Source: Hyphomicrobiales bacterium (GTDB taxonomy: Bacteria > Pseudomonadota > Alphaproteobacteria > Rhizobiales > HXMU1428-3). Taken from it: a stretch of DNA of 6,074 nucleotides. The translations under genes were made by a program, and so were the position numbers. The stretch's first letter is position 1. The number at the start of each line of letters is the position of its first letter. Location: positions 1 through 6,074 of the forward strand of contig JAJFHW010000116.1 of the NCBI GenBank assembly GCA_021775385.1, written 5' to 3'. Shown one piece after another: positions 1 to 5,038 of the stretch. Under the pieces are notes generated by a model. That model had not been told where the DNA came from. It saw only the letters and a list, made by a program, of their open reading frames with translations, and ran no database searches.

Positions 1-369
1 GCTAATGCTGGATTTATTCATCAACCTACAGGTCTATTCTTAACTGGTTCATATATCAACTACGAATATGACGGTGTTAGAATTGACAGTGACGCATGGC
101 AAATTCAAGTTGGTGTTCAGCAAAGATGGAATGCTTTGGGTAAAACAACACTATTCGGTTCTTACGGAGAAACAGAAGATGGCGCAAATCTAGTTGCTGG
201 CCAGTCTTCAGAACAAGAACGTATTGCTTTGGGTATCGTTCAAGACATCGATGCTGCAGCAATGAAGCTTTCAGTTGTATATGAGCATGTTGAAAGTGAA
301 CTAAGCACAGAAGGTCAAGGCCTACAAGATCTTGACACAATTAGATTTGCTGGTGTTATCCTCTTCTAA
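1..369 (+). CDS. Porin-like outer-membrane beta-barrel protein, C-terminal part (5' end outside window)
   Basis: The reading frame is open from the first base to a TAA at 367-369 and gives the last 122 residues of a longer protein. The fragment is built of short amphipathic stretches with alternating hydrophobic and polar residues, split by polar Asp/Gly/Asn/Glu-rich turns. About six strands can be seen: LFLTGSYINYEYD, AWQIQVGVQQRWN, KTTLFGSYGETED, QERIALGIVQDID, AMKLSVVYEHVES and the last strand TIRFAGVILF. The protein ends in Phe, the classical C-terminal signal for insertion by the BAM machinery. It is therefore inferred to be a diffusion porin or related barrel of the outer membrane; the solute cannot be told. 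A TTG at 136 could open a shorter frame, but the barrel pattern continues upstream of it, so it is internal. The gene runs towards the valine operon (convergent) and has its own terminator just downstream, so the two are not functionally linked by this layout. Confidence 0.8.
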   Translation, partial: ANAGFIHQPTGLFLTGSYINYEYDGVRIDSDAWQIQVGVQQRWNALGKTTLFGSYGETEDGANLVAGQSSEQERIALGIVQDIDAAAMKLSVVYEHVESELSTEGQGLQDLDTIRFAGVILF

Positions 370-394
370 TTGTTAATCAAAAATTCCTTTGATC

Positions 395-437
395 AAGAAG
401 GGCTCGGGGATTATCCCCGGGTCCTTTTTTTGTTTTT
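395..437 (+). terminator. Strong intrinsic terminator of the porin-like gene
   Basis: The 5' arm 395-409 and the 3' arm 415-429 pair over 15 bp around a 5-nt loop (410-414). The core is GGGG:CCCC followed by mixed GC and G-U pairs, with an A/G-rich foot pairing to the start of the T run. T-rich sequence follows to 437 (T7, G, T5). The hairpin begins 25 nt after the porin stop codon. On the opposite strand the A-rich foot would supply only a short, broken U tract, so it mainly serves the + strand. Confidence 0.92.
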
Positions 438-707
438 AAGAGTGTTAAAGTATTTCAGACATAATACCAGTTGAGCACAAGGGTTTATTACCCTAACCCA
501 CCCCAATGGCTGCAAACTGCCCGTTAATGTCATTCGCAACAGAGTGACCAAAAGCTTTTCATTCATATCCAAGATGGTCTCGCGAACACCTTATCCTGCC
601 AAGTTAGCCTGCCAGTACGAGAGTTACAGCCTCACCAAGGCCAGAAGAGAAGAGGTTTCAACAGCAGATCAGCTAGTATCCTATTTCATTTAAAATTTCT
701 TTTATGG

Positions 708-739
708 ATCTATTGAAACGCTCATCAATTGAAACGTTC
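708..739. repeat. Diverged 16-bp tandem duplication
   Basis: Bases 708-723 and 724-739 are two adjacent 16-bp units that match at 14 of 16 positions, with an identical 9-base core ATTGAAACG at 712-720 and 728-736. The unit length is not a multiple of three, so in a once-coding stretch the duplication would shift the frame. No gene start lies nearby, which makes a paired operator unlikely. There are only two copies and no spacers, so it is not a CRISPR array. Confidence 0.6.
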
Positions 740-872
740 TATGGCAACAGCGGTTCCTTCATTGTCGCTAATGCAAAATGAGTAATGTCATCAGAGATAG
801 AAGGCGCGTTAACAACGGTCGCACTGTGCCCTGCGTGACCAGCAACTTTGCAGGTTGTCTGGTTTTATCAAG

Positions 873-933
873 TCAAAAGTTAACCTTGCATACGCCCCAA
901 AAGGCGCGTGATGCACGCAGGGTTAACAATTGA
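873..933 (-). terminator. Imperfect inverted repeat, candidate terminator of the valine operon
   Basis: Arms 873-889 and 917-933 are complementary at 14 of 17 positions, including the 7-bp block GTTAACC:GGTTAAC. On the - strand the hairpin starts 21 nt after the stop codon of the last operon gene. The GTTAAC arm is followed by TTTT and then GACTTGAT, a short U-rich tail. A smaller hairpin (893-896 with 903-906) can form in the loop. The position fits a terminator, but a C-A mismatch in the arms on this strand and the short U run make it weaker than the porin terminator. On the + strand the mismatch becomes a U-G pair, so the structure is in fact slightly better there. Confidence 0.4.
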
Positions 934-954
934 TCTGGACGTAAGGGTAGTATC

Positions 955-1725
955 CTATTTATGTTTGAAATTGGCTGCGCGTTTTTCACTAAACGCTTCC
1001 ATTCCTTCTTTTTGGTCTTCTGTCGAGAAAAGCGGATAAAATACACGTTGCTCATAATGAAGCCCTTCTTGAAGGGTTGTTTCAAAGGCCCGGTCCACAG
1101 TTTCTTTCGCTGCAAAAACTGATGGACGAGAAAAACCTGCAATGGTTTCAGCTGTTTTCAAAGCTTCATCTAAAAGCTCATCTACTGGAAAGATGCGTGA
1201 AACAAGACCAGAGCGCTCAGCCTCTTCTGCATCCATCATCCGCCCTGTTAAAATCATGTCCATGGCTTTGGATTTGCCAATAGCCCGCGTCAAGCGCTGC
1301 GACCCACCCATACCAGGAATAACGCCGAGTTTAATTTCTGGTTGTCCAAATTTAGCGGTATCAGAAGCAAGAATAAAGTCGCACATCATGGCTAGTTCAC
1401 ACCCTCCGCCCAAAGCAAACCCAGAGACAGCAGCGATAATTGGAACGCGGCACCGCCCCATATTATTGTACTGGCCAAAATGATCCGTCATCAACATTTC
1501 AATGTAAGACTTGGAGGACATTTCCTTAATGTCAGCACCAGCTGCAAAAGCCCGTTCAGAGCCAGTTATAACAATGCAGCCTGTATCAGGGTCATCCGCT
1601 AAAGTGTTAATATGTACCATTAGAGTTTCAAGTAATTCGGAGTTTAAGGCATTCAAAGCTTCAGGACGGTTCAACGTTAACAAAGCAACACGGCCCTTTT
1701 TCTCAAATGTTACTGTTGTGCTCAT
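955..1725 (-). CDS. Enoyl-CoA hydratase (crotonase), acting on methacrylyl-CoA
   Basis: The 256-residue protein is a full-length crotonase closely resembling mitochondrial short-chain enoyl-CoA hydratase. Visible marks are the N-terminal beta strand with [12 protein letters not shown] (17-28), the CoA/oxyanion loop [11 protein letters not shown] (59-69), [11 protein letters not shown] (106-116) with catalytic Glu110, and [16 protein letters not shown] (127-142) with catalytic Glu130. The two glutamates are 20 residues apart, as in the rat enzyme. The C-terminal [14 protein letters not shown] is also typical. It adds water to 2-enoyl-CoA; with the dehydrogenase, hydrolase and mmsB in the same operon, the inferred substrate is methacrylyl-CoA, though such enzymes are usually broad. 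The start at 1725 is chosen because GGAG lies 7 nt upstream and the family normally starts here; an in-frame GTG at 1767, overlapping the mmsB stop as GTGA, would add 14 atypical residues. It is the last gene of the operon, 38 nt after mmsB. Confidence 0.93.
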   Translation of the reverse strand: MSTTVTFEKKGRVALLTLNRPEALNALNSELLETLMVHINTLADDPDTGCIVITGSERAFAAGADIKEMSSKSYIEMLMTDHFGQYNNMGRCRVPIIAAVSGFALGGGCELAMMCDFILASDTAKFGQPEIKLGVIPGMGGSQRLTRAIGKSKAMDMILTGRMMDAEEAERSGLVSRIFPVDELLDEALKTAETIAGFSRPSVFAAKETVDRAFETTLQEGLHYEQRVFYPLFSTEDQKEGMEAFSEKRAANFKHK

Positions 1726-1732
1726 GATAGTG

Positions 1733-1736
1733 CTCC
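1733..1736 (-). promoter_or_regulatory. Ribosome binding site that decides the enoyl-CoA hydratase start
   Basis: GGAG on the - strand lies 7 nt before the ATG at 1725. Before the alternative GTG (1767) I see no comparable purine-rich core, so the ATG start is preferred. Confidence 0.65.
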
Positions 1737-1763
1737 AATCGTTTGAAATTGTTTTTTTACAGG

Positions 1764-2642
1764 TCACTTATTGTTCAGATAGTGGATGATCGCAGAAAAA
1801 TCAGCCCCGCCCTGGCCATCATCAACCATTTGTTTGTAAAGTCGTGTCGCATGTTCACCAAGCGGCGTCGCTGCATCAACAGATCCAGCAGCTTGTTGAG
1901 AAAGGTCCATATCTTTCAGCATCAAAGCGGCAGCAAACCCAGCTTTATAATCATTATCAGCAGGGGATTGCGGACCAACACCTGGGACCGGACAATAAGT
2001 ATTTACAGACCAGCAAGAGCCAGAAGAAGTAGAGACAACATCAAACAAAGCAGATTGTGAAAGGCCGAGCTTCTCAGCCATTGCAAAGGCCTCGCAAGTG
2101 GCAATCATTGAAATACCAAGCATCATATTATTACAAATTTTAGCAGCTTGTCCCGAACCACCATCACCACAATGAACAGCCTTTTGTCCCATAATTTCAA
2201 AATAAGAAGCACCAATATCAAAAGCCTCTTTAGAGCCGCCCACCATAAAGGTAAGTGTACCTCCAGCAGCACCGCCAACACCACCAGAAACAGGCGCGTC
2301 AAGACTAAGTGTATCAGTACTGCTAGCCATTTCATGTAAAGCTTTTGCAGAGCTCACATCAATAGTAGAGCAATCAATTATCAAGCTTCCCTTTGAAAGT
2401 GTTGTTAAAACTTCTTTGGTAACATCTTGAACAATCTGTCCATTTGGAAGCATTAAAATCACAATCTCGGCAGTTTCGACAACTTGTGAATTGCTCTCGC
2501 CAATAGTAAGTCCAGCTTTAGTTGCCGCTGCGCATGCCGCAGGCAAAGCATCAAATCCAGTGACCTCATGTCCAGCTTTAGCCAGGTTCTGTGCCATGGG
2601 TAGCCCCATATTACCTAAGCCAATAAAACTAATTTTAGCCAT
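1764..2642 (-). CDS. mmsB: 3-Hydroxyisobutyrate dehydrogenase
   Basis: The 292-residue protein belongs to the beta-hydroxyacid dehydrogenase family and oxidises 3-hydroxyisobutyrate to methylmalonate semialdehyde with NAD+. The N-terminal Rossmann motif [13 protein letters not shown] is at residues 8-20, with an acidic residue (Asp31) at the end of the second strand, which favours NAD over NADP. The substrate-binding motif [12 protein letters not shown] is at 114-125. Catalytic Lys168 sits in [12 protein letters not shown] (162-173) with Asn171/172 beside it, and the C-terminal helix carries the conserved LKDMDL (242-247). The length matches the usual size of about 295 residues. The ATG at 2642 has GGGAG 6 nt upstream. 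The gene follows the hydrolase after 45 nt, and its product's substrate is exactly that enzyme's product. Related enzymes such as tartronate semialdehyde reductase are less likely given the neighbours. Confidence 0.95.
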   Translation of the reverse strand: MAKISFIGLGNMGLPMAQNLAKAGHEVTGFDALPAACAAATKAGLTIGESNSQVVETAEIVILMLPNGQIVQDVTKEVLTTLSKGSLIIDCSTIDVSSAKALHEMASSTDTLSLDAPVSGGVGGAAGGTLTFMVGGSKEAFDIGASYFEIMGQKAVHCGDGGSGQAAKICNNMMLGISMIATCEAFAMAEKLGLSQSALFDVVSTSSGSCWSVNTYCPVPGVGPQSPADNDYKAGFAAALMLKDMDLSQQAAGSVDAATPLGEHATRLYKQMVDDGQGGADFSAIIHYLNNK

Positions 2643-2648
2643 TTCATA

Positions 2649-2653
2649 CTCCC
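2649..2653 (-). promoter_or_regulatory. Ribosome binding site of mmsB
   Basis: GGGAG on the - strand lies 6 nt before the ATG at 2642, inside the 45-nt A/T-rich gap after the hydrolase gene. It is among the clearest Shine-Dalgarno sequences in the operon. Confidence 0.65.
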
Positions 2654-2687
2654 AAACGAATTCTTTTAAATTGTTTCTTTAAGTCTT

Positions 2688-3785
2688 TTAACTGCTCATC
2701 CATTCCTCAGTGCCAAGAGGGGCGAACAAAGTATCAAGTTGGTCTGTTGTAACGCCCTCTAAGGTAGGAGGTTGCCATTGAGGAGTATGGTTTTTATCAA
2801 TGATAATAGCCTTCACCCCTTCATAAAATTCTGTGCCTAAGAGAGCGCGGTGCGCAAATCTGTATTCTACATTTAAACATTGCTCAATTGTGTCAAACGA
2901 ACGAGCTTGTGAAATTGCTGTGAAAGCCGCTGATATTGCAATGGGTGAATGACGTCGTAATAACTTCAACGTTTTCGCAGCCCAAACACTACCAGCTTCT
3001 GCCATAGCCGTTATTTTTTGCACGCATTCTAAAGTTGTCGCACCGCTAAAACCTTCAGTAATATCTGTCTGTAAATTGGCCAGGGTGCCGTCCGGTGCTT
3101 CTGCCGAGAGTACTGCAATTGCTGTATCTACGTTGGCACCATCAATAAGTAACTCGCTTAATGAAGGTAACTTGTCTGATGGAATGTAATGATCCGCAAA
3201 ACCGGCAAAAATCGCATCAGCCCCGTTCATGCGCGCACCAGCCATACCGAGATAAAGTCCTGTTGAACCAGGTGATCGAGAAAGAATATAAGTCCCTCCC
3301 ACATCAGGCAAAAACCCAATGCCAGTTTCAGGCATAGCCAACATGGTATTTTCAGTGACAATTCTATGAGATCCATGTGAAGAGATACCAACACCGCCCC
3401 CCATAACAATGCCATTCATGTAAGCAATGTATGGCTTGGGGTAATTGTGAATAAGAGCGTTTAACTTATATTCCTCACGCCAAAAATTTTGACCAGGCTT
3501 CGGATCCTTTTTACCATTTTCATAAAGGTCACGTATGTCACCGCCGGCACAAAAAGCACGGTCTCCCTCAGCATCAACTATAACGGCCTTTATGCTATCA
3601 TCCTGAGCCCATGCATCGAGTTGATCTTTCATCTTATATGCCATTGGAGCAGTAAGGGCATTAAGAGCAGTTGGCCTGTTGAGGTGAATTCGGCCAATAG
3701 CTCCTTCTTGATTAATAATAAGGTCGTTTTCATTGCTCATGCCAGTATTGCTCATGCCAGTATTGTTCATGCCAGTATTGTTCAT
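2688..3785 (-). CDS. 3-Hydroxyisobutyryl-CoA hydrolase (HIBCH type)
   Basis: The 365-residue protein is a crotonase-superfamily thioesterase that splits 3-hydroxyisobutyryl-CoA into free 3-hydroxyisobutyrate and CoA. This lets carbon leave the CoA pool before MmsB and helps keep reactive methacrylyl-CoA low. Visible marks are LNRPTALNALT (35-45), FCAGGDIRDLYE (78-89), KPYIAYMNGIVMGGGVGIS (117-135) with the oxyanion glycines, and MPETGIGFLPDVGG (151-164) with the hydrolase residues Glu153 and Asp161. The long C-terminal part has IEQCLNVEYR (300-309) and FYEGVKAIIIDKNHTPQW (320-337), which mark HIBCH and are absent from plain hydratases. The start overlaps the stop of the upstream dehydrogenase as ATGA, suggesting translational coupling, and GAGG lies 7 nt before it. 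The first 15 residues are three copies of M(N/S)NTG from a 15-bp repeat; the family would normally start at about Met16 (3740), so the N-terminus is unusual. Confidence 0.93.
   Translation of the reverse strand: MNNTGMNNTGMSNTGMSNENDLIINQEGAIGRIHLNRPTALNALTAPMAYKMKDQLDAWAQDDSIKAVIVDAEGDRAFCAGGDIRDLYENGKKDPKPGQNFWREEYKLNALIHNYPKPYIAYMNGIVMGGGVGISSHGSHRIVTENTMLAMPETGIGFLPDVGGTYILSRSPGSTGLYLGMAGARMNGADAIFAGFADHYIPSDKLPSLSELLIDGANVDTAIAVLSAEAPDGTLANLQTDITEGFSGATTLECVQKITAMAEAGSVWAAKTLKLLRRHSPIAISAAFTAISQARSFDTIEQCLNVEYRFAHRALLGTEFYEGVKAIIIDKNHTPQWQPPTLEGVTTDQLDTLFAPLGTEEWMSS
3732..3785 (-). repeat. 15-bp tandem repeat copying the hydrolase start codon
   Basis: Three complete 15-bp units lie at 3735-3749, 3750-3764 and 3765-3779, with partial units at both ends. 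On the coding strand the unit reads ATGAACAATACTGGC (or ATGAGCAATACTGGC) and encodes M-N/S-N-T-G. The units differ only at one base (C/T at their second plus-strand position). The array gives four in-frame ATGs at 3785, 3770, 3755 and 3740. Because the unit is five codons long, copy changes keep the frame, and each unit begins with ATGA, the sequence that overlaps the upstream stop. Confidence 0.95.
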
Positions 3786-4933
3786 GAATGTGCCTCTTTA
3801 ATCAGTTGACGTGAAACAATCAAACGCATGATCTCGTTTGTGCCTTCAAGGATACGATGAACCCGTAAATCACGAACAATTTTTTCAATGCCATATTCTG
3901 ATAAATACCCATAACCACCATGTAGCTGTAGAGCCTGATCAGCCACTTCAAAGCCGCTCTCCGTTGCCTGTGCCTTTGCCATCGCACACCACATTGTTGC
4001 GTCGTGAGTTTTCTGGTCTAGCTTGCAAGCTGCTTTGTATAAAAGTGTTCTAGCCGCTTCTAAATTCATTTTCATTTCAGCAATACGAAATTGCAAACCT
4101 TGGAATTCATGGAGTTTTTTGCTAAAAGCTTCCCGTTCATCCATGTAAGTAAGAGCTTTATCAAAAGCTGATTGTGCTCCGCCTAATGAGCAAGCACCAA
4201 TGTTGAGTCGTCCGCCATCAAGACCAGCCATCGCAATTTTAAAGCCTTCACCTTCAACCCCTATTAAATTCTGGGCAGGTACGCGGGCATCTTCAAAAAC
4301 CATGGCGCATGTTGGTTGAACGTTCCAACCCATTTTATGTTCATTCGGGCCAAAGCTTAAACCAGGTGTATCTTTCGGTACGATAAGGGCTGAAATTCCA
4401 TTTGGTCCATCGTCACCGGTCCGCACCATTACGATGTATAAACCAGCAGCACCAGCGCCTGATATAAACTGCTTCTGGCCATTTAGAACAAAATGATCTC
4501 CGTCACGAACAGCTCGGGTTTTCAGCGCTGCTGCATCTGAACCAGAGCCTGGTTCTGTTAAACAGTAAGCTCCAATTAAATTCATAGAACAAAGCTCTGG
4601 CACCCACTTCTGTCTCTGTTCAGGAGAACCAAAATTATCGATCATCCAGGCAGTCATATTATGAATAGAGATAAAAGCTGAAGTTGATGGGCATCCAGTT
4701 GCCAATGCTTCAAAAATAATCGCTGCATCAAGACGCCCCAAGCCAGAGCCACCAACATTTTCATTGACATAAATCCCAGCCATGCCAAGAGGAGCAACCT
4801 CTTTAATCACATCTACTGGGAAGTGTTTGTCTGCATCCCATTGCACAGCATGAGGCGCTATTTTGTCAGCCGCAAAGCTTAACGCCATCTCTTGAATGGC
4901 TAATTGCTCTTCGTTTAAATCAAAATTATTCAT
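3782..4933 (-). CDS. Isobutyryl-CoA dehydrogenase (acyl-CoA dehydrogenase family)
   Basis: The 383-residue FAD enzyme fits the full acyl-CoA dehydrogenase fold: helical N-terminal domain (about 1-120), beta domain (about 121-235) and helical C-terminal domain. The first family signature CLTEPGSGSDAAA is at 124-136, the second, QLHGGYGYLSEYGIEKIVRD, at 336-355. The catalytic base is Glu363 in ILEGTNEI, the position used by short/medium-chain and isobutyryl-CoA enzymes. GLDGGRLNIGACSLGGAQ (237-254) resembles human isobutyryl-CoA dehydrogenase (ACAD8). With the downstream genes this supports oxidation of isobutyryl-CoA to methacrylyl-CoA, with electrons passed to electron-transfer flavoprotein; activity on 2-methylbutyryl-CoA is possible. 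The start at 4933 gives the usual N-terminus (NEEQLAIQEMALSFA), though its ribosome site is weak (AGG, 9 nt away). The gene follows mmsA after a 105-nt gap containing a hairpin and overlaps the hydrolase gene by 4 nt. Confidence 0.93.
   Translation of the reverse strand: MNNFDLNEEQLAIQEMALSFAADKIAPHAVQWDADKHFPVDVIKEVAPLGMAGIYVNENVGGSGLGRLDAAIIFEALATGCPSTSAFISIHNMTAWMIDNFGSPEQRQKWVPELCSMNLIGAYCLTEPGSGSDAAALKTRAVRDGDHFVLNGQKQFISGAGAAGLYIVMVRTGDDGPNGISALIVPKDTPGLSFGPNEHKMGWNVQPTCAMVFEDARVPAQNLIGVEGEGFKIAMAGLDGGRLNIGACSLGGAQSAFDKALTYMDEREAFSKKLHEFQGLQFRIAEMKMNLEAARTLLYKAACKLDQKTHDATMWCAMAKAQATESGFEVADQALQLHGGYGYLSEYGIEKIVRDLRVHRILEGTNEIMRLIVSRQLIKEAHS
3793..3798 (-). promoter_or_regulatory. Ribosome binding site of the hydrolase gene, inside the dehydrogenase gene
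   Basis: AAGAGG on the - strand lies within the last codons of the upstream gene (Lys-Glu-Ala) and 7 nt before the first ATG (3785). The three later ATGs have only TACTGGC before them, with no purine-rich core, so the first ATG is the best-supported start despite the unusual N-terminus. Confidence 0.6.
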
Positions 4934-4973
4934 AAGGGCATGCCTGTCAGTCTTAGCGTTTAGTTAAAGCGCG

Positions 4974-5019
4974 CCCCCTTGCTTTAAGAGTTTTAAGAGA
5001 AAGAAACAAAGCAAGGGGG
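4974..5019 (-). repeat. Perfect 12-bp inverted repeat between mmsA and the dehydrogenase gene
   Basis: CCCCCTTGCTTT at 4974-4985 and AAAGCAAGGGGG at 5008-5019 are exact inverted copies, separated by a 22-nt A/G-rich loop on the + strand (pyrimidine-rich on the transcribed side). After one mismatch, GC at 4971-4972 can pair with GC at 5021-5022. On the - strand transcript the stem begins 20 nt after the mmsA stop codon and is followed by CGCGCTTTAAC, with no U run, so it is not a standard intrinsic terminator. It could be an mRNA-stabilising or processing hairpin, or a partial terminator that sets mmsA above the later genes. The loop also holds two copies of TTTAAGAG overlapping the left arm (4983-4990 and 4992-4999). 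Confidence 0.8.
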
Positions 5020-5038
5020 AGCTAATTGTAGGGAGAGG

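Larger units (their letters stand above)
438..954. other. Intergenic region without a convincing gene; possibly decayed
   Basis: About 520 bases separate the porin terminator from the 3' end of the valine operon. Read on both strands, every frame is broken by stops, and no ORF with a good ribosome binding site or a recognisable product is present. The longest gene-like stretch I see is on the - strand, 846 down to 673: 57 codons interrupted by a TAG at 739-741, with protein-like text such as GHAGHSATVVNAPSISDD. I could not assign it to a family. Both flanking genes end here (convergent), so no promoter is needed. Repeats in the region are listed separately. It could be plain spacer or the remains of an old gene. 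Confidence 0.5.

Noticed and set aside
77..340. A - strand ORF of 87 residues opposite the porin fragment.
   Set aside because: The + strand frame shows a clear beta-barrel pattern with a terminal Phe and a terminator; the - strand frame has no such support.
574..693. A 39-residue + strand ORF starting with ATG in the intergenic region.
   Set aside because: No ribosome binding site, no promoter, no family resemblance, and of a length expected by chance.
708..739. Possible CRISPR-like repeat because of the repeated GTTTCAAT on the - strand.
   Set aside because: Only two directly adjacent units with no spacer; it is a simple tandem duplication.
687..947. A small transposon or MITE bounded by the 13-bp direct repeat.
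   Set aside because: No inverted repeats were found at the inner ends and there is no transposase or recognisable insertion-sequence end.
873..1142. A - strand frame of 89 residues overlapping the 3' end of the hydratase gene.
   Set aside because: It is an out-of-frame shadow of the hydratase coding sequence, whose catalytic motifs and end are clearly in the other frame.
1077..2060. Several + strand ORFs of 62 to 113 residues opposite the hydratase and mmsB genes.
   Set aside because: They are antisense to well-identified enzymes, lack ribosome sites and recognisable domains, and follow the codon pattern of the sense genes.
4974..5019. The hairpin after mmsA as an intrinsic terminator.
   Set aside because: Neither strand has a U run after the stem, and the downstream genes belong to the same pathway and direction.
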